Shown: in pieces, positions 8,067 to 15,707 of the stretch
Numbering within the stretch: the stretch's first letter is position 1
Layout: every line of letters begins with the position of its first letter
Assembly: GCF_002091755.1 (NCBI RefSeq)
Contig: NZ_BDAI01000021.1
Span: forward strand, 1 to 58,126
Source: Pseudomonas nitroreducens NBRC 12694
GTDB taxonomy: Bacteria > Pseudomonadota > Gammaproteobacteria > Pseudomonadales > Pseudomonadaceae
Length of the DNA stretch: 58,126 nucleotides
Direction: 5' to 3'
Program-made: the position numbers and the translations under genes
The notes under the pieces: generated by a model
The model's input: only the letters and a program-made list of their open reading frames with translations
What the model was told of the DNA's origin: nothing
Database searches by the model: none

Positions 8067-8553
8067 CGCATCGTTTCGGGAGCGGCGCTTCTTCGTGATT
8101 CGCGATCAGCGCCGGCACGGGGCGGGTTCGCGAGCAAGCTCGCTCCTACAGGAAAAGCATGCTCCACGCTTCGGCTCTGGCTCCGGCCTCTGGAAGACTT
8201 CCAGAGAAGTATCCGCACACTCCGGACTGCCCCTTTCAACGAGGGAATTTTTCGCCTAGGCGAAAAACCGGATGGAGGGGCAAGACTTTTTGGTTCCTTT
8301 TGTGGCGTTTGACAAAAGGGACTCGCCGAGAGGCGAAACCCAATCCATCAGCACACGCCGAAGCGACGCAGGAAACTTCAGAGCAAGGCAGGCACATCGC
8401 GGACGAAGTCCGCTCCTACGCGGGTGCACGCCCATCCCATACTCCCCACCGACATCTGTCCGATATTCCGAAGTCCCTGACCGGCGACACCCTCCAGCAG
8501 TCCCTAGACTGCCCCTATCCCATCCAGCCGCCGGAGCGATCCACGGAGGACAC
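8067..8553. other. 487-bp gene-free stretch packed with inverted repeats
   Basis: No convincing gene. Visible structures: a single REP arm at 8127-8149; a 19-nt palindrome (CTCTGGAAG, A, CTTCCAGAG) at 8188-8206; a perfect 20-nt palindrome TTTTTCGCC/TAGGCGAAAAA at 8248-8267, usable as a bidirectional terminator; stem CCTTTTGT...ACAAAAGG at 8296-8319; TCGCC-GAGA-GGCGA at 8323-8336; and GCGGAC-GAA-GTCCGC at 8399-8413. The end of the stretch would hold the promoter of the XapX gene. Confidence 0.6.
8127..8149. repeat. Single REP arm (GGAGCGAGC family)
   Basis: TTCGCGAGCAAGCTCGCTCC plus TAC is identical to the right arm of the REP pairs at 24407-24484 and 27212-27289; its left partner is missing here. 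Confidence 0.75.
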
Positions 8554-8715
8554 ATGAGCTACCTGATCTCCCTGGCCATCGGCATTGCCGTCGGCCTGGC
8601 CTACCACTTCCTCGACTTCCGTTCGCCAGCGCCGCCGCTGGTGGCGCTGGTCGGCCTGCTGGGCATGCAGATCGGCGAGAACGCCCTGCCGCTGCTGACC
8701 CGCTGGTTCCACTGA
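8554..8715 (+). CDS. XapX-domain small membrane protein
   Basis: 53 residues: a first transmembrane helix (LISLAIGIAVGLAYHFL), a short linker with the DFRSPAPP motif, and a second helix (LVALVGLLGMQIGENALPLL). The RSPAPP...G..GM.IGE pattern is the XapX domain (DUF1427), named after xanthosine phosphorylase neighbours but without known function. ATG preceded by GGAGGA. 34 bp upstream of the oxidoreductase gene on the same strand, suggesting a two-gene unit. It is much shorter than the frame extended upstream, which would have no start signal. Confidence 0.85.
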   Translation: MSYLISLAIGIAVGLAYHFLDFRSPAPPLVALVGLLGMQIGENALPLLTRWFH

Positions 8716-8749
8716 TCCCATCTCCCACTGCTTGCCAAGGACCCGTGCC

Positions 8750-9706
8750 ATGAAAGCCCTGCAATTCGACCGCACCGGCGACCTCGCCGCCCTGAGCTTC
8801 ACCGAAATCGCCGATCCGGTGCCCGCCACCGACGAGGTGCTGGTGGAAGTCCACGCCGCCGGCCTGAACCCCAGCGACGTCAAGAATGTCCTCGGCCGCT
8901 TCCCCTACACGACCCTGCCCCGCGTGCCCGGCCGCGACTTTGCCGGCACCGTGGTGAAAGGCCCGACCGAGTTGCTCGGCAAATCCGTCTGGGGCACCGG
9001 CAAGGGCCTGGGCTTCACCCGCAATGGCAGTCACGCCCAACTGATGAGCGTACCGCTCGGCGGCGTGGCGCTGATGCCAGAGCGCATGAGCTTCGCCCAG
9101 GCCGCCAGCTGCGGCGTCCCCTTCACCACCGCCTGGGATGCCCTGGAGCGTAGCCAGGTCGGCAAGGGGACGCGCCTGCTGGTGATCGGCTCCGGCGCTG
9201 TCGGCGCGGCGGCCATCTCCCTGGCCAAGGCCCGAGGCGCGCAGGTGCTGGGCGCAGTGCGGCGCGCCGAGTCGCAGGTGGAACTGCAGGCCCAAGGCAT
9301 CCCGAGCCTCCTGCTGGACTCCGCGGAAACGCTGGCGGCGCAGGTGGACGAACATTTCCCCGGCGGCGCCGAGGTGATTTTCGATACCACCGGTTTCTGG
9401 CTGCCGGCCGCCGTTTCCGCCCTCGCCACCTTCGGCCGTATCGCTATCATCGCCGCGCCAGTGGACGGCCACGTGCAGTTGCCGGCCCTGGCGCTGTATC
9501 GCCGAGGCGGTTCGGTGGTGGGGGTGAATTCGCTGCTGTACGACACGGTCGCCTGCGCCGCGATGCTGCGCCAGTTCGGCCAGTGGTTCGACGACGGCAG
9601 GCTGCCGCTGCCCGGCGGCCTGCGCGAAGTGCCACTGAGCGAGGGTATCCAGCGTTATCACGAGATCAACGAAGGCAGCAGCGAGAAGATCATTCTCGTG
9701 CCTTGA
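8750..9706 (+). CDS. MDR-superfamily NAD(P)H:quinone oxidoreductase-like protein
   Basis: About 318 residues of the medium-chain dehydrogenase/reductase fold. GroES-like N-terminal part with AAGLNPSDVKNVLGRFP and the VPGRDFAGTVV motif; Rossmann nucleotide site LLVIGSGAVGAAAISLAKARG at about residues 146-166; a substrate-domain end FDDGRLPLPGGLREVPLSEG. The catalytic zinc ligands of alcohol dehydrogenases are absent, which points to the quinone/enone reductase branch. Start at 8750 (MKALQF) with AAGGA upstream; an ATG at 8732 adds six residues. Substrate unknown. Confidence 0.8.
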   Translation: MKALQFDRTGDLAALSFTEIADPVPATDEVLVEVHAAGLNPSDVKNVLGRFPYTTLPRVPGRDFAGTVVKGPTELLGKSVWGTGKGLGFTRNGSHAQLMSVPLGGVALMPERMSFAQAASCGVPFTTAWDALERSQVGKGTRLLVIGSGAVGAAAISLAKARGAQVLGAVRRAESQVELQAQGIPSLLLDSAETLAAQVDEHFPGGAEVIFDTTGFWLPAAVSALATFGRIAIIAAPVDGHVQLPALALYRRGGSVVGVNSLLYDTVACAAMLRQFGQWFDDGRLPLPGGLREVPLSEGIQRYHEINEGSSEKIILVP

Positions 9707-9939
9707 AGCTGAATCACCGAGCGCTGGAAGCGCCCCTAACCTCGGCCCTCTGCCGAGAAAGAGGGGGCGCCCGGCGTCCCCCCGGGGAAAAGGGCCATTA
9801 ACGCGGCTATCCGGCAGGCACCGAGGCAGGCCATCACACCGAACCGCCCCCTTTCCCTCTGCAAAGGGGTGCACAGCCAGGGTGAGGGGATGGCATCACC
9901 CCGCTCCCATGCCGACAGAGACCTGAGCGCGGGTGAAGA

Positions 9940-10731
9940 CTACCCCGCCGCCTTCATCGAAGCAGTGCGCCGCGCCCCGCCCTGCGCCTGTTCCAGCGCG
10001 AGGCAGTGGTCAAGGAACATGCGCATGTAGCCGTAGCTCTTGCAGACGGCCTCGCGCAGCGCCAGCACACGCGGCACCGGCACCTGCGGGCCACAGAGGG
10101 TACAGATGATCTCCAGCGCTTCCCAGGGGTGATCGTCATCGTAGCGGGCGTGCATCTTCAGCCAGCGCATGGCGTCCTTGCGGGCGCCACTCGGGAGGGT
10201 GCGTTCGTAGGTATCCAGGGAACAGACCAGTGCCGACCAGTCCCCCGTCGCACCTTCGATGGCGTAATTGGTGGCCGCCATCGCCAGCGCCAGATCGTCG
10301 GTAGCGCAGGTGTGCCAGCACCAATGACCGAGGGCGTGCAGCTCCGCCGGCACCAATTGCGCCTTGAGCTCGGCGAGGGTCACGCCGTAAGCCTCGGCCC
10401 AGTGCAGCCAGTAATCAGCGTGATTGAGTTCGACGCGAATGTTACGCATCAACCAGCGCCGCGCCATGTCTTCGCCGGGGCTGCGGCCGAAGCGCGTCTT
10501 GAGCAGGTTCTGGGACATGTACAGGGGGAACTGCTCGACTACCTGCCAGCCGCCGATGAGGAAGGCGCGCATGGTCTGCCGGCTCAGGTGGCCGTCTCGC
10601 ATGCGAGCGTAGAGTGGATGGCCCACCACCGCCAGGCGGCTGGTCTCGCACTCCTGCACCAGGCGTTGCGCCCAGTGCGGATAACTGGAAAGCTCCTTGA
10701 GCGGCCCACTTCGAACAAAGGTGTCGTTCAT
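9940..10731 (-). CDS. undA: UndA-like 1-undecene-forming non-heme diiron oxidase
   Basis: 263-residue heme-oxygenase-like diiron oxidase (often labelled TenA family regulator). UndA of P. protegens Pf-5 decarboxylates lauric acid to volatile 1-undecene with O2. The signature stretches LMRNIRVELNHADYWLHW, NYAIEGATGDWSALVC and LKMHARYDDDHPWEALEII are present. Counting from the ATG, E101, H104, E159, H194 and D198 fall at positions reported, as I recall, for the metal ligands of UndA, so the site looks intact. GGAG precedes the ATG. It sits 75 bp downstream of the rbdA-like gene with no obvious terminator between them. Confidence 0.85.
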   Translation of the reverse strand: MNDTFVRSGPLKELSSYPHWAQRLVQECETSRLAVVGHPLYARMRDGHLSRQTMRAFLIGGWQVVEQFPLYMSQNLLKTRFGRSPGEDMARRWLMRNIRVELNHADYWLHWAEAYGVTLAELKAQLVPAELHALGHWCWHTCATDDLALAMAATNYAIEGATGDWSALVCSLDTYERTLPSGARKDAMRWLKMHARYDDDHPWEALEIICTLCGPQVPVPRVLALREAVCKSYGYMRMFLDHCLALEQAQGGARRTASMKAAG

Positions 10732-10806
10732 CCAAGGCTCCGTGCTGGTCGATCCATGCGAGCACCGGTAAATCAGGCCTCAGGTTAGTCCCCTATAGGC
10801 TGCGCG

Positions 10807-13266
10807 TCACCGTCCGGAGGTTGTGTCGGTTGCCACGACTGAGACGTGCGTCTCACGCAGGAAGCTGCGATTGAAGGGTTGCGGCCGAGCCAGGCCGTAA
10901 CCCTGGGCGTAGTCGATGCCTATTTCGCGCAGGACTTCGAGGATTTCCTGCGTTTCGACGAACTCCGCCACGGTGCGTTTGCCCATCACGTGGCCGATCT
11001 GGTTGATCACCTGGACCATGGCACGGTCGATGGGGTCTTCGAGCATGTCCTTGATGAAACTGCCATCGATCTTCAGATAGTCCACCGGCAGATGCTTGAG
11101 GTAGACGAAGGAGGACATGCCGGCGCAGAAATCGTCCAGGGAGAAGCGGTACCCGAGGGCCTTGAGCTCCTGGATGAAGCGCGTGGCGTTGACCAGGTTG
11201 GCAATGGCGCTGGTCTCGGTGATCTCGAAGCACACGCTTGACGGCTCGATGCCATAGCGCGGCTGCATCTCGCGGAGGAAGTCGAGGAAGGTGTCGTCAC
11301 CGATGGTAGCGCCGGAGAGGTTGATGGCGCAGGTGTGGATCGGTTCGTAACCACCATCGGCGATGCGCTCGGCCAGGGTCCGGAAGGCGTTCTCGACCAC
11401 CCAGCGGTCGATGTCCGGCATCAGGCCGTAGCGTTCCGCGGCGGGGATGAAGTTGATCGGCGCCACCAGCCGGCCGCACTCGTCGTTCAGGCGCAGCAAC
11501 AACTCGACGTGTGCGCCTTCCATCACACTGTCGTCGACCGGGAAGATCGACTGGGCGTAGAGACAGAAGCGCTCTTCCTCCAGCCCCAGGCGGATGCGCT
11601 GCACCCAGGCCATTTCGCCGACGCGGTTGGACAACTCGGTGTCATCCGGGCGGAACACCTGGGCTCGGTTGCGGCCCTTCTCCTTGGCCATGTAGCAGGC
11701 CATGTCGGCGCAGCGCAGCGCCTCCTCCACCGACACCAGCATGGCGGAAATGTGCACCACACCGATGCTCACGGTGATGTTGAAGCCACGGCCTTCCCAC
11801 ATGAAATGCAGGGCCTGGACGGTCAGGCGGATGCGCTCGGCGATCTGCACCGCCATGTCCGGCGGGCAATGCTCCAGTAGGATGCCGAACTCGTCGCCAC
11901 CAAGGCGCGCGAGGGTGTCGCCGTCACGCAGGCACTGCTGCAACACCGAGCAGACCTGGCGCAGCAGTTCGTCGCCGGCGGCGTGGCCGCAGGTGTCGTT
12001 GACCAGTTTGAACTGGTCCAGGTCCAGGTACATCAGCGAATGCTGGTCGTGGGAGTCCGCCGAGCTTTCCAGCGCCTGCTTGAGGCGGAATTCGAATTCG
12101 CGGCGGTTGGTCAGGCCGGTCAGCGCGTCGTGGGTCGCCTGCCAGGAGAGGCTGGCCATGTACTGGCGCTCGCGGGTCATGTCGTGCAGCACCAGCACCA
12201 CGCCGACCACCCGCCTGTCGGCATGGATCGGCGTGGCCACCAGGGTCACCGCCACACTGGTGCCATCCAGGCGCTGGATCAGCTTGCTGGTCTCGCTGCC
12301 GCCGTCCACTTCGCCACGCAGGATCTGCCCGACCAGCGGCAGGCCCTCAACCTGGGAGCTCTCGTCGAGCACCCGTAGCAACGAGCGCAGCGGCAGGCCG
12401 ACAGCCATGGAATTGTCCCAGCCGATCAGGCGCTCCGCCGCGGGGTTGAAGTAGGCGATGCACTCATGTTCGTCGAGGGTGACCACCCCGTCGCCGATGG
12501 CCGCAAGGGTGGTCTGCGCGCGCTCCCGCTCAGTGTCCAGGGCACTTTCGAAGGCGCGTTGCTGGTGCAGAAGCTTGCGCGTGCGCCACACGGCCAGAAG
12601 GATCAGCGCCAGGCCAGTGACGCCGTTGGTGACCAGCAGCACCCACATGATCATCCGCGAGCCCTGCCCCAGCGCGGCCGAGAAGGCCATGGCCGCCGGT
12701 GTGACGCCGTCGTTGATCGCCTGGATACGGCTGTTCCAGTAGCTCAGGTCGCCCGGGCGGACGTCATTGGCGCGGATCCTCGCATTCATCTCCTCGGACA
12801 GTTGCTCCAACTGATCGAGATAGGCGTCGCCGATGATCCACATCTTCACCGCCTGATCGAAGTAGCTGTACTCGTGGAAGTAGCGGTACAGCCAGATCAG
12901 CACGCCAATGTCGTCGGGATGGATACCGCCCTGCAACGCTCCGGCGCGAGCCAGCGCAAAGTCCGGTTGATTGAGGTCAAGGGCGGCGCGGAAGGTCCGG
13001 TCGCCCTGGGGAATGGCGATGGCGGCGCGGTAACGCGCGTAATCCGCGCTGTCCCGACTCTGGCCGTAGAGTTGCAGGTAATGGATGGCGTCCTTCTGAC
13101 CCTTTGACCAGAGGCTCTCGCCGCCGACGTAAGCGCGCACGCCAGAGAGGATGAAGAAGCTGCCGCTGCCGATCAGCGTCTGCAGCAGGACCACGACCAT
13201 GAAGGGCCAGACCAGCTTGAGCAGACGCGTCGTACGCCGGGTCGGCAAGAGTCCCATTGCATCCAT
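10807..13266 (-). CDS. rbdA: RbdA-like membrane GGDEF-EAL c-di-GMP enzyme
   Basis: About 819 residues from the ATG at 13266. Layout: transmembrane helix at residues ~20-42, a ~150-residue periplasmic sensor part, second transmembrane helix (MIMWVLLVTNGVTGLALILLA), PAS domain (TTLAAIGDGVVTLDEHECIA...), GGDEF domain with intact RLGGDEFGILL and an RDGD I-site five residues before it, then EAL domain. EAL catalytic residues are mostly conserved (ELLLRL, NLSG, EITET, KIDG, EFVET), while loop 6 reads DDFCAGMSSF instead of DDFGTGYSS. Architecture, and position between an ABC gene and hpd as I recall for PA0861, suggest RbdA, a phosphodiesterase promoting biofilm dispersal. The frame runs further upstream to 13593 but that part overlaps the divergent gene's start and lacks protein-like sequence. 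Confidence 0.82.
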   Translation of the reverse strand: MDAMGLLPTRRTTRLLKLVWPFMVVVLLQTLIGSGSFFILSGVRAYVGGESLWSKGQKDAIHYLQLYGQSRDSADYARYRAAIAIPQGDRTFRAALDLNQPDFALARAGALQGGIHPDDIGVLIWLYRYFHEYSYFDQAVKMWIIGDAYLDQLEQLSEEMNARIRANDVRPGDLSYWNSRIQAINDGVTPAAMAFSAALGQGSRMIMWVLLVTNGVTGLALILLAVWRTRKLLHQQRAFESALDTERERAQTTLAAIGDGVVTLDEHECIAYFNPAAERLIGWDNSMAVGLPLRSLLRVLDESSQVEGLPLVGQILRGEVDGGSETSKLIQRLDGTSVAVTLVATPIHADRRVVGVVLVLHDMTRERQYMASLSWQATHDALTGLTNRREFEFRLKQALESSADSHDQHSLMYLDLDQFKLVNDTCGHAAGDELLRQVCSVLQQCLRDGDTLARLGGDEFGILLEHCPPDMAVQIAERIRLTVQALHFMWEGRGFNITVSIGVVHISAMLVSVEEALRCADMACYMAKEKGRNRAQVFRPDDTELSNRVGEMAWVQRIRLGLEEERFCLYAQSIFPVDDSVMEGAHVELLLRLNDECGRLVAPINFIPAAERYGLMPDIDRWVVENAFRTLAERIADGGYEPIHTCAINLSGATIGDDTFLDFLREMQPRYGIEPSSVCFEITETSAIANLVNATRFIQELKALGYRFSLDDFCAGMSSFVYLKHLPVDYLKIDGSFIKDMLEDPIDRAMVQVINQIGHVMGKRTVAEFVETQEILEVLREIGIDYAQGYGLARPQPFNRSFLRETHVSVVATDTTSGR

Positions 13267-13591
13267 AACCAGTTTCGACTTCCCTCTTCTGATCCCTGCC
13301 AGGCCACAGGGCGGAGTTACCCTCTCCGCCTCGGGGACATCTCTGTCAGGCCGCCCCTTCTTAACTTCTAGCCGATCACGGGAAATCCACAAACCAGACG
13401 GCATGACGCTTGGTCGGCTAGATACCCGCCGTCCGGCGGAAAATGTCGGGAACGTGCAGGGAAAACGCCTTGGCCGCCTGCCAGGTACTAGCCCCGAACA
13501 GCCGATTAGTGGCCTTGCGACAGCTAAGGCCATGTGCCATACCTCAGTCGATCGTGCAAAGTGCAATCCGCGAGCAACCGATGGAGCGACC
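13267..13591. other. Divergent promoter region between rbdA-like and luxR-type genes
   Basis: 325 bp with no gene. A TGGCCTT-N9-AAGGCCA inverted repeat at 13510-13532 lies about 60 bp before the LuxR-type start and could be an operator. No recognisable sigma-54 site or Fur box was seen. Confidence 0.4.
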
Positions 13592-14695
13592 ATGCCGCAG
13601 CGGGATATGGAGATGCAGTACGACCGGCTGGTGGGCCTGACCTACGAGTGCGTGCTCGATGAGGCCAATTGGCTGCCGCTGCTCACCGAGCTGATCTGCG
13701 CCAGCGGCCGTCAGCAAGGCGCCCTGCTGTTCTGGGACCAGACCGAGAGCGGCGCGCTGGCGAGCGAGATCAACCTCTGCGATCCCGGCGCCATCGAAAC
13801 CTATAACCGCGAGTTCTGCACCATCGACCCGTCCAAGGGGTTCATGCTCCACCGCCCGGTAGGCCACTGGTACCACGATCGCGACGAGTACGGCCCGCAG
13901 CGCATCGCCCGCGATCCGTACTACCAGGAGTTCCAGCGCCCCAACGGCATGCACAACGTGTCCTGCCTCAAGCTCAACGAACAGGCCAACTGCGGCGTCT
14001 ACCTGTCGGTGCTGACCAGCCTCGGCGCTCGCTATCCAGATACGCAGGAACAAACCTTGCTGACCCGCCTGAGCGAGCATCTGACCCGTGCGGCACGGAT
14101 GTTCGGACGCATCGATGAGATGCGCCAGCAACTGGCCCACCGCGACCTGCTGCTGGACCGGCTCCCCACCTCGCTGTGGCTGCTGGAGGGCAATGCCCGC
14201 GTGCTCTACGCCAACCAGGCGGCGCGGCAACGGCTCGGGCAGCGCGCCGGGCTGTTCCATGAAGTCTTCGGCCGCCTGCACTGCCGCCAGCACGACTCGA
14301 GGCTCCAGGCGCTGGTGCGCCAGGCCGCGCCACGCGCCGGCAAGGCAAAGGCCGGTTGGCTACCGCTGGACGATGGCAGCGGGCAGGAGCTGCTGGTCAC
14401 CCCGGTGCCTGCCGAAGCAAGCTTCAACCAGCCCTTCCAGCGCCCGCTGGTGCTGCTGGCGCTGCTCGATGCGCACCGCCAGAGCGGTCTGCTGGGCGAC
14501 CTGTTCGGCCTCACCCCGGCCGAACAGCGCCTGGGCGCCCTGCTGGTACGCGGCCTGACAGCCGAACACTGCGCCGACCAGCTCGGCACCTCGATCAATA
14601 CGGTACGCAGCCAATTGCGCGCGCTGTTCCGCAAGACCAACACCAGCCGCCAGGCCGAACTGGTCAGCCTGCTGGTGCGGCTCGGGCAGCGCTGA
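13592..14695 (+). CDS. LuxR-type transcriptional regulator with PAS-like sensor
   Basis: 367 residues. The last ~65 residues form a LuxR/GerE helix-turn-helix: FGLTPAEQRLGALLVRGLT, then AEHCADQLGTSINTVRSQLRALFRK, with the usual T-P-A-E start. Residues ~185-260 (LLLDRLPTSLWLLEGNARVLYANQAA) resemble a PAS fold; the first ~180 residues form an uncharacterised sensor region seen in other orphan LuxR-type proteins. No receiver domain or acyl-homoserine-lactone domain was recognised. ATG at 13592 has GGAG 6 bases upstream. It is followed 125 bp later by the PhcB-like methyltransferase on the same strand, a likely target or partner. Confidence 0.85.
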   Translation: MPQRDMEMQYDRLVGLTYECVLDEANWLPLLTELICASGRQQGALLFWDQTESGALASEINLCDPGAIETYNREFCTIDPSKGFMLHRPVGHWYHDRDEYGPQRIARDPYYQEFQRPNGMHNVSCLKLNEQANCGVYLSVLTSLGARYPDTQEQTLLTRLSEHLTRAARMFGRIDEMRQQLAHRDLLLDRLPTSLWLLEGNARVLYANQAARQRLGQRAGLFHEVFGRLHCRQHDSRLQALVRQAAPRAGKAKAGWLPLDDGSGQELLVTPVPAEASFNQPFQRPLVLLALLDAHRQSGLLGDLFGLTPAEQRLGALLVRGLTAEHCADQLGTSINTVRSQLRALFRKTNTSRQAELVSLLVRLGQR

Positions 14696-14763
14696 GTTTT
14701 CGCGGCCGTCATTCATTCAGATGATGGCCCGGGGCCAACTGCCCCCTAAGGTGTTGGACGGAT

Positions 14764-14780
14764 CACCGGCCAGGCCGGTG
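14764..14780. promoter_or_regulatory. GC-rich palindrome between luxR-type and methyltransferase genes
   Basis: CACCGGCC-A-GGCCGGTG is a perfect palindrome 40 bp before the methyltransferase ATG, followed by GCGCTTTCTT. It could be a weak terminator for the regulator or an operator. A second small stem (GGGGC-CAACT-GCCCC) lies just upstream near 14736-14750. Confidence 0.4.
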
Positions 14781-14819
14781 GCGCTTTCTTATCACTGAGC
14801 ATTCTCTCAGGTGGACGGC

Positions 14820-15707
14820 ATGGACAACGGCACCCAGCAGAATCCGAACTCGCTTACCGAAGCCATCGAGCAACTCGAACAGCATCTGCGTCACCTGAGG
14901 GATGACGAGGCCGACCTGCTGGCGCTCGCCACGGGTGGCGCGCCGCCGTCCGCAGCACCGCGTGTGGTGCCCTTCCCCCGGCGCCGTGAACGGCCGATGG
15001 GAGAAGGCGCCGGCAACGCCGTGCTGATGGACTATCTCTACGGCATCGACAGCACCCTGCGCTCACTGCTGCCCGACGGACCAACCGATGAGTTGTTCCG
15101 CTACGCCAGCTCCGCCCCTGCGTCTCGCGCACTGCGCTCGCGCCGCCAATTGCTGGCGCGAGAGATCGACCGCTGCTGCGATCAGCTCAGCGGCCAGGCG
15201 CGCATCCTCTGCGTGGGCTGCGGACACCTGCGCGAGGTCGAGCTGGCACGCTCGCTGCGCCACGGTCAGTTCCGCGAGTTCGTTGCCCTCGACACCCAGA
15301 CACTGTCGCTGCAGACCGTGGAGGCCTGCTACGCCGCGCTCGGTGTGCTGACGCAGCAGTGCACCCTGGACGACCTGTTCTACGGCCGCCCCGACCTCAC
15401 CCGCTTCGATCTGATCTACTCCCCCGGCCTGTACGAAGTGCTCGACGACCACGACGCCCGCGACCTGACGCGCAACCTGTTCGCCCGCCTGCTGCCTGGC
15501 GGTCGCCTGCTGATGGGCAACTTCCTGCCCGGCGTGCCGGACATCGCCTACCTCGAAGGGCTGCTCGACTGGCGCCCGCATTACCGCAGCGACGCCTGCC
15601 TGCTCGACCTGCTGCTGGGCATTCCCTACAACGACATTGGCGGCGCGCGGGTCTTCCACGATCTGGGGAATTGCGTGGCCTTCCTCGAAGTTACCCGCTA
15701 CGGCTGA
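14820..15707 (+). CDS. PhcB-like class I SAM-dependent methyltransferase
   Basis: 295 residues. After a ~75-residue helical N-terminal part come LRSRRQLLAREID and the Rossmann core ILCVGCGHLREVELARSL (SAM-binding motif I), LDDLFYGRPDLTRFDLIYSPGLYEVLD, and GRLLMGNFLPGVPDIAYLEG with a final beta strand (NCVAFLEVTRYG). The GHLREVELA motif and the NFLPxxPDxxYxE block are, from memory, typical of methyltransferases annotated as extracellular factor 3-hydroxypalmitic acid methyl ester biosynthesis (Ralstonia PhcB). Function here is not proven; a fatty-acid or other carboxyl methyltransferase is plausible. Start ATG at 14820 with AGGTGG upstream (GTG at 14811 possible). It ends flush against the convergent ABC gene. 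Confidence 0.7.
   Translation: MDNGTQQNPNSLTEAIEQLEQHLRHLRDDEADLLALATGGAPPSAAPRVVPFPRRRERPMGEGAGNAVLMDYLYGIDSTLRSLLPDGPTDELFRYASSAPASRALRSRRQLLAREIDRCCDQLSGQARILCVGCGHLREVELARSLRHGQFREFVALDTQTLSLQTVEACYAALGVLTQQCTLDDLFYGRPDLTRFDLIYSPGLYEVLDDHDARDLTRNLFARLLPGGRLLMGNFLPGVPDIAYLEGLLDWRPHYRSDACLLDLLLGIPYNDIGGARVFHDLGNCVAFLEVTRYG

Noticed and set aside
13267..13593. N-terminal extension of the rbdA-like frame
   Set aside because: Codons upstream of ATG 13266 are open but give no protein-like sequence and would overlap the divergent LuxR-type start.
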